Part shown: positions 43,963-53,000 of the stretch, one piece after another
Position numbering within the stretch: position 1 is the first letter of the stretch
Layout of the letters: each line of letters opens with the position of its first letter
Assembly: GCA_030679955.1 (NCBI GenBank)
Contig: JAUXSF010000008.1
Location: 1 to 64,000, forward strand
Direction of reading: 5' to 3'
Length of the DNA stretch: 64,000 bases
From: Chlamydiales bacterium
GTDB lineage: Bacteria; Chlamydiota; Chlamydiia; Chlamydiales; JAJFMA01
The notes under the pieces: model-generated
Seen by the model: the letters and a program-made list of their open reading frames with translations, nothing else
Database searches by the model: none
Told to the model about the DNA's origin: nothing
Program-made: the position numbers and the translations under genes

Positions 43963-44886
43963 TTAGTGCCAGACGAAGGGAATAACTTCGCGAAGTGATT
44001 TGGCGCCTAGCCGCAGCATCATGAGGCGATCAAAGCCCACAGCAACACCACAGCAGTCGGGGAGGCCTTTTTCAAGCGCTTTTAAGAAAGGTTCATCGAT
44101 AGGTAAGGAGCTCTTGCCTTTGGCAACTCTCTCGGCATTATCATGTTCGAACCGTCGTCGCTGCTCCTTGCCATCGGTAAGCTCATGGTAGCCGTTGGCT
44201 AGCTCTACACCTTTGTAATAGATCTCAAAACGTTCTGCTACAGCCTCTTTCCCGTGGCCGATAGTGCGTGCTAGGGCTGCCTGAGTAGCGGGATAGTAGG
44301 CTAACACGGTGAGTTCGTTCTCACTTAAATGAGGTTCGACATCAATGCCCAGAACATAGTTGAGAAGTACATCGCGATCCGCATCGGCATCCAAGGTGCC
44401 ACGTTCAGCTAAATAATCCCGCAGCTCTTGGTCGGAGGCTGTAACATGATCGATGGAGGTATATTTGCGTAGGGCATCGCGATAGGAAATGGTAGAGGAT
44501 GGCAAAGAACCAAGAAATAGACGGCAAAAGTCCACCGTTTCTTCCATCATCTGCTCGAAGGTAATACCTAAGCGGTACCACTCGGCCATCATAAATTCAG
44601 GATTGTGCTTGGCACTCTGCTCACCATCACGAAAAACGTGAGAGAGCTGATAGATATCGCCAATACCTTCAGACAAAAGGCGCTTCATGCCATACTCTGG
44701 AGAGCTATGAAGATAGCAGGTCTCGGTCTGCGAATAAATAGCCGACACAAGATCGATATTCACATCGATGGCAGCGCCACGACTCATAATGGGGCAATCG
44801 ACCTCAAGCACGCCACGTTCCGCAAAGAACTGCCGTGCTTGAGATAACATGTGAGCGCGATCTTGAAGATTCTTAATGCGCGACAT
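43963..44886 (-). CDS. epmA: EF-P lysine beta-lysyltransferase EpmA (PoxA/GenX)
   Basis: A 307-residue class II lysyl-tRNA-synthetase paralog lacking the anticodon-binding domain. Class II motifs are present: RGVLEVDCPIMS, LHSSPEYGMKRLLSEG, IYQLSHVFRDGEQSAKHNPEF and CCGVAVGFDRLMMLRLGA. EpmA attaches beta-lysine to a conserved lysine of EF-P, which helps ribosomes at polyproline stretches. It starts 2 bases after the efp stop, directly coupling the modifier to its substrate. The mutase EpmB that supplies beta-lysine is not in the window. Confidence 0.93.
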   Translation of the reverse strand: MSRIKNLQDRAHMLSQARQFFAERGVLEVDCPIMSRGAAIDVNIDLVSAIYSQTETCYLHSSPEYGMKRLLSEGIGDIYQLSHVFRDGEQSAKHNPEFMMAEWYRLGITFEQMMEETVDFCRLFLGSLPSSTISYRDALRKYTSIDHVTASDQELRDYLAERGTLDADADRDVLLNYVLGIDVEPHLSENELTVLAYYPATQAALARTIGHGKEAVAERFEIYYKGVELANGYHELTDGKEQRRRFEHDNAERVAKGKSSLPIDEPFLKALEKGLPDCCGVAVGFDRLMMLRLGAKSLREVIPFVWH

Positions 44887-44888
44887 AA

Positions 44889-45461
44889 TTATGATACGCG
44901 GGAAACGTATTCGCCTGTGCGTGTATCAATCTTCACCAATTCACCTTCTTCCACGAAAATTGGAATCTGCACCTTAGCGCCAGTTTCCAACACAGCAGGC
45001 TTTAAAACACGGCCAGAGGCAGTATCGCCACGAGCGCCGGGATCTGTCTGTGTGATTCGCAGCTCCATAAATGTTGGAGGCTCGATAGAGATCGCCGCGC
45101 CATTAAAGAAAACAATGTCGTACAACTGGTCTTCAAGTAACCACTGGTCGTTTTCGCCTATGTTTTCATTCGGCAGCTTAATTTGATCGAAGGAAGCATC
45201 ATCCATGAAGACAACGCCATCCGGCTCACGATATAGCATGCGGCGCTTTGTTTCTTCAATATCCGCTACATCAAACTTCTCGCCTGATTTGTAGGTTCTC
45301 TCGACAACACGGCTGGTGAGCAAGTTTTTTAGCTTAATGCGGTTGAAGGCTTGTCCTTTACCAGGTTTCACAAATTCATTGGAAACCACGTTGTAAGGCT
45401 GACCTTCAATATCGACTTTCATTCCTGGGCGTACGTCACCGGTGCTTATCTGCTGCGCCAT
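44889..45461 (-). CDS. efp: Translation elongation factor P
   Basis: A 190-residue EF-P with the three beta-barrel domains. The tip loop of domain I reads VKPGKGQAF, with Lys35 at the position modified by EpmA in E. coli (Lys34 there, after Met removal), so beta-lysylation is expected. The C-terminus ends TRTGEYVSRVS. AAGGA lies upstream of the ATG. It heads the efp-epmA pair; a family-1 repeat separates it from nadE. Chlamydiae often carry two EF-P genes; this one sits by amn, as does the second one in Chlamydia. Confidence 0.95.
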   Translation of the reverse strand: MAQQISTGDVRPGMKVDIEGQPYNVVSNEFVKPGKGQAFNRIKLKNLLTSRVVERTYKSGEKFDVADIEETKRRMLYREPDGVVFMDDASFDQIKLPNENIGENDQWLLEDQLYDIVFFNGAAISIEPPTFMELRITQTDPGARGDTASGRVLKPAVLETGAKVQIPIFVEEGELVKIDTRTGEYVSRVS

Positions 45462-45533
45462 AACATGTATTTCCTTATGTTAAAAAACGAAAGATTAGCA
45501 TACCGGGAGCTATTCTCGCTATAGAGAAAAGAA

Positions 45534-45596
45534 TTTAACGCAAAGGCGCAGAGGCGCCAAGAGGCATCTTTGCGCCTCTGCGTCTTTGCGTTTAAT
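45534..45596. repeat. Palindromic intergenic repeat, family 1
   Basis: Left arm TTTAACGCAAAGGCGCAGAG and right arm CGCCTCTGCGTCTTTGCGTT pair over nearly their whole length. It lies between nadE and efp, 9 bases after the nadE stop, where it may act as a terminator. Confidence 0.85.
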
Positions 45597-45605
45597 CCCC
45601 CTCCC

Positions 45606-47231
45606 TCAGATCCACTTTTGGACGATGGGGAAATAACGGCCGACCGAAAAGGCTTTCTGACTAACGCGCAATCCCGGAGGAGCCTGACGCCGCTTATACT
45701 CGCTGCGATGTATGCGTTTGACAAGGTCTTCGACTAAACTCAAGGGAAAACCATGCTTCTCGGCTATTTTGGCTGGAGCTTGATGGTTCTCGACATATTC
45801 CTCTAATACCGCATCAATGATCGCGTAATCCGGCAAAGAATCGCTATCCAGCTGATTTGGTCGCAATTCGGCGGACGGAGGCTTGATCAACGTCGACTTC
45901 GGAATAACCTCTTTCTCTCGGTTGATACAATGAGATAACGCGTAAACCTGTTGCTTGGTGAGGTCGCTAATGACGCCTAAGCCCCCGCACATATCCCCGT
46001 ATAAGGTCGCATATCCCATTGCCATTTCACTTTTATTGCCAGTCGCCAGCACAATGTAGCCAAACTTATTGGAGAAAGCCATCAAAAGCATGCCACGTAT
46101 ACGTGACTGTAGATTTTCCTCTGTGATATCAGCTGAAGCGCCAGCGAAATAAGGGTTTAGAAGTCCTAGATAAGCATCGAAGGGTTCCTCAATCGAAATA
46201 ACCTTGTAGTCGATGTTCAAGTTAGTCGCCAAGGCCTCGGCATCAGTCAAACTTCCCTCAGATGAGTAACGTGAGGGCATGGCTAACCCCAAAACATTTT
46301 CAGGACCTAGCGCTTTTGCAGCTATGCACGCTACTAGGGCGGAGTCAACTCCACCCGATAGGCCAATAATTGCCTTAGTGAACCCTTGCTTACCAAAGTA
46401 ATCGCGGACCCCAAGTACCAAGGCTTGAAGGACATCCTCGATCGGATCTGATTTTAACGTTATCGAAGCATGAATTTTGGAAGTATCCGCAATAAAGGAG
46501 TCTTCCTCAAAAGACTTGCCCCTTACAAGTAACCCTGATGGATCAACAAATAGACTGGTGCCATCAAAAATTAGGCTGTCGTTGCCCCCTACCTGATTGC
46601 ATAACACCATGGGGCAGTCCAGAGTCTTTGCCACCGCTCGACATAATGCGACACGCGTCTGCGCCCTAGAGGCACTAAACGGTGAGGCAGACAGATTTAA
46701 AACTAAGTTAGGCTGCAATTCCCTTAACTCTAAAATGGGATCACGCTGATATTGAGTGCCCCTAACGGCCCCTGTATGCGCCCAGATATCTTCGCAAATG
46801 GTGATTCCCACCCGATTCCCCGCGATGTCCCATGTCTTGCAGGCATATCCTGACTCAAAATAGCGCGCTTCATCAAAAACATCATAGGTGGGTAATAGGA
46901 TTTTATCCTGATAGCCTAGCAACTCGCCATTCCATATCACCGCAGCAGAGTTAAAGAGCGATTTCTGCCCTTGCGCAAGTCGAATAGTCCCCACCACGAC
47001 TGCTACGCCCTTGGAGGCTGCTATTATCTGCTTAAGATGTTCCTCCACCGCCTCACAAAAATGGGGTAGCAACAGGAAGTCTTCGGGCGGATAACCGCAC
47101 AAAGCCATCTCGGGAAATAACACTAGATGAGCCTGCTGCCGGCGCCCTTCCTCTATGAATTTCAATATCTTAGAGGTGTTTCCGGTCAGATCACCGATCG
47201 TAGGATTCATTTGTGCGACTAAAATCTTCAT
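45606..47231 (-). CDS. nadE: Glutamine-dependent NAD+ synthetase
   Basis: A 541-residue enzyme with an N-terminal carbon-nitrogen hydrolase (glutaminase) domain and a C-terminal ATP-pyrophosphatase domain, converting nicotinate adenine dinucleotide to NAD+ using glutamine. The glutaminase Glu-Lys-Cys triad is visible (LFPEMALCGYPP, DKILLPTYDVFDE, GITICEDIWAH), and the P-loop is IGLSGGVDSALVACIAAKAL near residue 290. The frame extends to TTG 47261, but ATG 47231 (MKILVAQMNP) fits the family. It is divergent from the membrane protein at 47399, with AT-rich palindromes between. Confidence 0.95.
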   Translation of the reverse strand: MKILVAQMNPTIGDLTGNTSKILKFIEEGRRQQAHLVLFPEMALCGYPPEDFLLLPHFCEAVEEHLKQIIAASKGVAVVVGTIRLAQGQKSLFNSAAVIWNGELLGYQDKILLPTYDVFDEARYFESGYACKTWDIAGNRVGITICEDIWAHTGAVRGTQYQRDPILELRELQPNLVLNLSASPFSASRAQTRVALCRAVAKTLDCPMVLCNQVGGNDSLIFDGTSLFVDPSGLLVRGKSFEEDSFIADTSKIHASITLKSDPIEDVLQALVLGVRDYFGKQGFTKAIIGLSGGVDSALVACIAAKALGPENVLGLAMPSRYSSEGSLTDAEALATNLNIDYKVISIEEPFDAYLGLLNPYFAGASADITEENLQSRIRGMLLMAFSNKFGYIVLATGNKSEMAMGYATLYGDMCGGLGVISDLTKQQVYALSHCINREKEVIPKSTLIKPPSAELRPNQLDSDSLPDYAIIDAVLEEYVENHQAPAKIAEKHGFPLSLVEDLVKRIHRSEYKRRQAPPGLRVSQKAFSVGRYFPIVQKWI

Positions 47232-47274
47232 ATTTTCAAGGTACCGCACTAGGGATTTCAAAGCAAATCGATTG

Positions 47275-47310
47275 ATTTAGTAATGATTTAATATAAATCA
47301 ATTACTAAAT
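47275..47310. promoter_or_regulatory. AT-rich near-perfect palindrome, candidate operator
   Basis: A 36-base near-palindrome with arms ATTTAGTAATGATTTA and AAATCAATTACTAAAT (one extra A) lies between divergent nadE and the 47399 gene. The motif TAGTAAT/ATTACTA occurs again at 47310-47316 and 47373-47379. A repressor site is plausible. Confidence 0.4.
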
Positions 47311-47398
47311 AGTAATAATCTTTATTTAATCTTAATAATTGTAGTTTATAATTTACACTTTATTAGTAGTATTAGTAATCAACAAATGGTGATAATAT

Positions 47399-49300
47399 AT
47401 GAATTTGTCAAGCACCGATAGTAATAATAGTTACAACACCTCTTCAACTAACTACTCTGACCCAGTAAGGGACCTAACGAATCGCTTTAGACTCCCCCAC
47501 GAGGAGCAAGGTTTCCTTCAGGGCGCGGCTACGCTAATAGGCGGATTTTTCGGTACATTTATCTCCCCTTTCGCCAGCGGTTTGGCCCAAAAGCTTAGTG
47601 GAGAAGAGCTCCATCGCGTCGAAATCACCGTGCCCTATGAAGCTTGTATCGATGGCATGATGTGGCGAGCCCAGCAAATTCTACAAGAAGTGACAAGACT
47701 AAAGAGCGAACTGGCAGAGAATCCCAACGGTCCAGAGGCTGTGGAAATACAAGAGCAGTTGCTTTTGAAGAAAGAAGAGCTTTTAGAGATGAAGCAAGAC
47801 ATCGCCCATAGAAAATGCAGTGTCATGGCCGCGATGCGCGCTCATTTTGGCGAACGCACGGATGTAAGTGAATCAGACATGGAGCTCATCACTGACATCG
47901 AAAAGCTTCACGCAGAAACTTTACAAGAATTTGAATCCATCGCTGGTAGCCTAGAGAAGGTCCGTCAGGACATGGCAGACAAAAAGGTACAGAAATGGAT
48001 GATAAGCCTTCCTTTCTCCATTGTAGAACCTACTAAAGAGCGCATTGAGAACGACTTTGAGCTCGCGCAGCATCCTTGGATGCGTAAAGGCGCCATGGCG
48101 TTCTTGCAGCAGCATCTTGATATTAGCTCGATTGATTCGAAGGCTGTAGAGCGTGCTCTTGGAGCTTTAGGCGGCATGTTTGGCAAGTCTGCAGGTGAGG
48201 ATCTCACCGCGGGTGATTTGCATAACATGATCGCGGCGATGGAAAAGACCTTGCAAGAGAGTGATGACAAAGATGGCAAGCTGGCTAACGCTCTGGTTGC
48301 GTTGAAAAAACTTGCTGCAGATGCTGTTTTGGAGCACCCAGATGAAATACGCCGTATCGCGTCTCTAGCAACATTCCTTTTCGTTGGTAGCATGACCGGT
48401 GGTATCGATGGTATGATCACAGCATCCTTCGCTAAAGCTCTTGTCGACCGTGTTTTGAGCAATCTATTGCCAAAACCCGATGCCAACAAGCCACCAAGTA
48501 TGCTCAGCAATGTGCTACGTGTTGTAGAAGCGGGTGCCGTCATAGCTTCTGGCAATGTTGTTGGAGCCGGAGCCTACGTTGCAGCAGAGTTAGCACATAA
48601 TTACATTCCTGAAGAAGTTAAGCCTGCATTGGTCTTTGGAGCTGCTTGCCTAGCAGCCGGACCAGTTGTTGGTGCAGGGATTGCTCTCGCTATAGAGAAT
48701 CCACATGTGGTGGCTGCAGGAGCGGCAAAAATCCCGTCTGCGATCTCGCTATTGCGCAATCCTAAGGAAATCCCTGCGGCAGCAATGAAAAAACTGGGCG
48801 ACTACATGGGTAAGATCAAGCTGGCAGCCAAAGAGGGTCGCTGGAAAGATGTGATCCTACGTATCTCCGTGTTAGTTCTGCCAGTGATACTGACGCTTGC
48901 TCTGTTAAGCTACCTGGCGATACCACTAGCTGCAGGAACCGCAACCTCCTTCCTGATCACCGCAGCTTTGGGCGCGGCAACCTTGGCAACAGCAGCAGCT
49001 TTCTTGCTGTTCCTAGGTAAAAGCGAAAAAAGGAAAAAAGAAGAAATGGTGCGAGTCCTCGAGGGCTGGCAGGAAGATTATATGGAGAAATTTCCAGATG
49101 TCGAAACGCGAGACCAAGGTGTCGTAAAGGTATTTGACGATCTAAAGGAAAAAGCCAAGGCAGGCGAGACCGTTGATCGTGAAACCTTCCTGCAACTCCT
49201 GAAAGACAATGTTCCAAGCCTAAAGGACTACTCCATCGAAGAGCTAGAGGCCGCAATGAACAGAGTCCAAGAGGAAGCACAAGTAGAAGTCGCCGCATAG
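47399..49300 (+). CDS. Large hypothetical coiled-coil/membrane protein
   Basis: A 633-residue protein of unknown family. After a Ser/Asn-rich N-terminus come a glycine-rich hydrophobic segment (about 40-62), a coiled coil (about 90-140 and 155-190, with LQEVTRLKSELAENP and QEQLLLKKEELLEMKQD), and a long Ala/Gly-rich hydrophobic half (about 310-430 and 485-540, e.g. ILRISVLVLPVILTLALLSY). The end is acidic and charged. Coiled coil plus two or more hydrophobic hairpins is the layout of type III translocators and inclusion-membrane proteins in Chlamydiae, but no specific family is recognised. GGTGAT lies 8 bases before the ATG. Confidence 0.78.
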   Translation: MNLSSTDSNNSYNTSSTNYSDPVRDLTNRFRLPHEEQGFLQGAATLIGGFFGTFISPFASGLAQKLSGEELHRVEITVPYEACIDGMMWRAQQILQEVTRLKSELAENPNGPEAVEIQEQLLLKKEELLEMKQDIAHRKCSVMAAMRAHFGERTDVSESDMELITDIEKLHAETLQEFESIAGSLEKVRQDMADKKVQKWMISLPFSIVEPTKERIENDFELAQHPWMRKGAMAFLQQHLDISSIDSKAVERALGALGGMFGKSAGEDLTAGDLHNMIAAMEKTLQESDDKDGKLANALVALKKLAADAVLEHPDEIRRIASLATFLFVGSMTGGIDGMITASFAKALVDRVLSNLLPKPDANKPPSMLSNVLRVVEAGAVIASGNVVGAGAYVAAELAHNYIPEEVKPALVFGAACLAAGPVVGAGIALAIENPHVVAAGAAKIPSAISLLRNPKEIPAAAMKKLGDYMGKIKLAAKEGRWKDVILRISVLVLPVILTLALLSYLAIPLAAGTATSFLITAALGAATLATAAAFLLFLGKSEKRKKEEMVRVLEGWQEDYMEKFPDVETRDQGVVKVFDDLKEKAKAGETVDRETFLQLLKDNVPSLKDYSIEELEAAMNRVQEEAQVEVAA

Positions 49301-49316
49301 GGACCTAAAAAGGAAC

Positions 49317-49350
49317 TAAACCCAAAGGCGCAGAGGCGCCTTTGGGTTTA
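49317..49350 (+). terminator. Perfect 15-base hairpin, short family-1 derivative
   Basis: TAAACCCAAAGGCGC pairs perfectly with GCGCCTTTGGGTTTA around a 4-base loop, 16 bases after the stop of the 633-residue gene. It resembles a shortened family-1 palindrome acting as a terminator; no T-run follows. Confidence 0.65.
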
Positions 49351-49419
49351 ACCCCTTCTCTTCTAAGCTACTGATCCATAACTGTTTATATTATTATGAT
49401 TAATTGATATTATGATTAT

Positions 49420-49917
49420 ATGAACGACTCAAGAAACGATTATGATTTTAACGATCTAATTGAATCACTATTAAGTGAATCAGGTCAGGCTACATTTCGA
49501 GACGAGAATTCGCCACTGAATCTTCTGGGACGCATTGTACATGCTGCCAAGCGTTTTAGCATCGACGCATTCGCTCTTAGCAAAGCGTTTCTGATCAGCG
49601 CAGCGACAGGAAAAGCAAGCCCCGAACTTGAGTTACCTAGAAGGCACAAACTTAAGGTGGAAATTCAAGATTTACTGAACCAGCTGCGCTGGCTAGAGAA
49701 GGCTAATCAAGACAACGACCCGGATGATTTAACCATTACTCCACAACGACTCTGGGCATCCCAGACACTCGCCACAGCAATGCGATTAAAAATCTTGCTG
49801 CGCGCAGCAGATTTTTGTCGTTTAAGCCATAATGTGGAAGGTCTACAGCAAATTCAGGTAATGCATCATTACTACCTCAACTTGCTGGCCCAGTTGCAGC
49901 ACCCTGTTCAGCGCTAA
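49420..49917 (+). CDS. Hypothetical small helical protein
   Basis: A 165-residue soluble helical protein lying between the two large coiled-coil/membrane genes. The N-terminus is Asn/Asp-rich (MNDSRNDYDFNDLIESLL), followed by helices with regular Leu spacing (KLKVEIQDLLNQLRWLEK, LKILLRAADFCRLSHNVEG). Its size and position next to putative secreted proteins would fit a chaperone, but the sequence gives no family match. No clear ribosome-binding site is seen. Confidence 0.65.
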   Translation: MNDSRNDYDFNDLIESLLSESGQATFRDENSPLNLLGRIVHAAKRFSIDAFALSKAFLISAATGKASPELELPRRHKLKVEIQDLLNQLRWLEKANQDNDPDDLTITPQRLWASQTLATAMRLKILLRAADFCRLSHNVEGLQQIQVMHHYYLNLLAQLQHPVQR

Positions 49918-50003
49918 GATTCTTACACAACACATCTGATAACAAACAAATCAATAAAGTTTTTTTTAATAATATTCATCTTCAATGACTATTTTGTTAT
50001 TAT

Positions 50004-50021
50004 TAGTAATATACATTACTA
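50004..50021. promoter_or_regulatory. TAGTAAT/ATTACTA inverted repeat
   Basis: TAGTAAT and ATTACTA face each other with a 4-base spacer, 20 bases before the start of the 1229-residue gene. The same heptamer occurs several times before the gene at 47399. Confidence 0.4.
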
Positions 50022-50022
50022 C

Positions 50023-50040
50023 AATTAACTAGAGTTAATT
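50023..50040. promoter_or_regulatory. Perfect palindrome at the start codon of the 1229-residue gene
   Basis: AATTAACT and AGTTAATT form a perfect inverted repeat with a 2-base centre, ending one base before the ATG at 50042. It occupies the place of a Shine-Dalgarno site, which is absent, so it may be an operator or a translation-control hairpin. Confidence 0.4.
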
Positions 50041-50041
50041 C

Positions 50042-53000
50042 ATGGATATTTTAACAGCTGATACTCCTCAGAGCGTTCCGAATAGTTTTTATGATACCTC
50101 TGCGCATGACCTAGTAAAGCAGGCCGATATTGATATCCCCCGAGAAGAACCGAAGATTATCCAGGCGGGCTTTTTTAAAAGGCTTGTGGGTTGGCAAGAC
50201 CAAGCACCTTTGGATGATGTTCAAAAGAAAAAGAGAGAGATAGAGGTTCTAGAGGGAAAACTGAATAAGCTAGAAGAGCGAGCCTTAGCTACAGAGCTGT
50301 TGATACAACAAGCCGAACCGGGCCCCGATTTAATCGTCGCTAAGCAAAATTTGATCGCAATCCGGCAATTGCTTGTAGAGGTAAAGCTGGAAATCGGTAA
50401 GGGGCTGCGCGAGGAATACCGCCTTCGTTTTGGTCAAGACCACGACAAATATAAGGAGATCGATACATTAGTCCGCGACTTCGAGGAGCACCGCAAGAGC
50501 GAGGGGCAACTAGCCTTAAGCGATGATGCAGCATTTTGGGGCGTTAAAGACCTTTTCAACGACCTTCGAGTACGCCGACATGAGATAGAGCAACTCAATA
50601 ACCGCATTCAGAGAGAACAGAGGATGGACGAATCGCTGCAAGCGCGTATGGCCAATGCTCTGGATCTCTATGGCTTTGGGGAAGAGGAGGAGCCACCTCC
50701 TGAACCAATAGCTACCTCTTCAGCCAGAGCGACAGTAATCCAGGACCTCCAACTTTATGGCATACCAACTTTGGAAGAGAATCTCTCTCCCCTGCAAAAA
50801 GCTCAGCTTCGAGTAGAAGAATTGGAAGGTGAAGTTGCGCAGATAAACGATATTTTGGAGAGGAGAGGTCAATTTTTGGATGGTGGTGCCGTACTTTCCG
50901 AAAAAGAAAGAGCAGAACTAAAAGCGAGACGATATAGCAACGAAATTGAACTCACTGTAGCTAGAGCAGAGGTGATGAAAGCTCAGATAGCAGTTAAACT
51001 CAGCGATCTGGCTAAAATCCGTCAAACCAACACGGGCTTGGAAGAGGAGCGAGAGCTTGTCGATAACATTGCCGACCTTGAAGAGAGAGTAGCTTCTCAA
51101 ATGACACGTGCGCAAAAACTGATCATGGAGCAAAAGGCTCAAGAAGATGTTAGCGTGCTGCTGCAGGATGATAAGTCCTATAGTCAAAGAGTAGGTAATG
51201 CTCTGGGAATGGGGATGGATATGTTAACAAATATCACCTCAAGAGTATTTGGAGAGGACCAGTTAGTCCCCGCCAAATGGCAATCGACAGAATGGGGCGC
51301 CTTGATTGCGGACCGTCCAGATGGCATGTTCAAGCAGTTTTCTAGCTCCATCGCGCATTTTCGATCTAATGTTCGTTCCCTTCAAACCACCGTCTCTGTA
51401 ATGGAAAAGCGCCGACAAGACATTCAAGGTCGTTTGGACCGAGAAGAGTATCTCCATGTAAATACCTATCCAGGACAAATGGAGGAGGATGCTGAACTGG
51501 AAGAGACGGAGAACTACCGCGGAATAACAGCCCCTGAAGCGACGAGAGCCCATTGGGAACAGCAAATAGCCACCTTAGAGAAAGCTATAGGCTCCGCACA
51601 GGCCGCCCTTGATGACAGTCGCATCGTTCTGCGCGCAGCATTTTTAGAACGACTCATTGCTGAAATTGGCGATCGACAAAGTACCCTAAAGGCTAAGCGT
51701 AAATTACTGGAACCGAAAATCAGCATGGTAAACAGCCTCAAGAAAAGTATTATCGCTAAAGAAGCACAACTTGAGAAAAGAGGACATGAATTTGATGCTG
51801 CCCTAAGAGAACAAATGGAAACGTCTATAAGGGTGCAGAGAGAAAACCTATTACAACTAGAACAAGAGGTGCAGCAACTCTCCAGCGATATTCAGAAGCT
51901 CAGCAAAGAGGTAAGCGCACTAAACACCGGCTATCAACTGCAACGCGAAAAGTACTCCGAACTACCCAGAGGCCAACATGAATTTATGAAGCAACTTGAG
52001 CTATACTTTAAGGACAGGTTACAAGAACTAATGACTTTTGGTGCCGTAGGGGCTGGCTACAAGCCCATCAAAGATTTCGATCTGGAATTTGAGTTCGCAA
52101 ACCGCGGCTATAACTGGCTTCAGGTATTAAAGGATGAACTCGAATCCGCCAGATCTCAGGATGTCACAGAGTTCTTTAAGGCCGAGGTTAAAGGTTTTAT
52201 GCAGCTAATGGATGACTATCCTGATTTAGCCAAGGCCATCGCCGTAGATTTTGCGCTGACATTGGATACCTTAGTCGATAAAGCACCACTCAATATGCTG
52301 TTGGATGGACTCCGCGCCAATGCCTATACAGAAAGAGCCTTGGGAAGTATTGGGCGCGACACCATTGCTCCTCCACTATTAACAGAAGAAGCCTATCAAC
52401 GTGTCGCCAAGTATAAAGCGTTGGGTGATATCGCGAAGTGGGGGCCGCTTGCAGCAGCAACTCCAAGCATCATCGGTAAATTTGGTGCTGGATGGGCTAA
52501 AGGAGGCCTCTGGTCCGGCCTGGCTGATGCAGCTGTAGAAGCTGTAGGTAAAGGATCAAAGGTGGTGGTTACAAAGAATGTCATTAAGGCAATGGATAGC
52601 TCACAACAAGCTGTTAGCATTGCAGTCTTAGCCATGGTCGCAAACGGTGCAAGCCCATTGGCAGCTATCGAAGAACAAAGAAATCTGTTGGTTTTAGAAC
52701 TAGCCGGAAATGCGGGACGCACTTTGAGAGATACCGGTGCATTAGGAAGAGGCGTCAGACGTTTCTTCAAAAATCAGTGGCAAGCCTATAAAGCTGCGGG
52801 GCCAGCAGAAAAGGTTGGTAGGGTGATTGCTGCTGGAACGATGCCAGTACTTGGACTGGGCGGAGCCGCCGCGGCAGTGGTCTTTGCAGCACCTTTAGGT
52901 CTTGTTTTTACAGGGCTATTAGTCTTTGGATCAATCGGTCTAGGGCTAACTGGAGGCGCTTTAATGACCAGGAGCCTGAATTTTATCCCAGGCTATAAAC

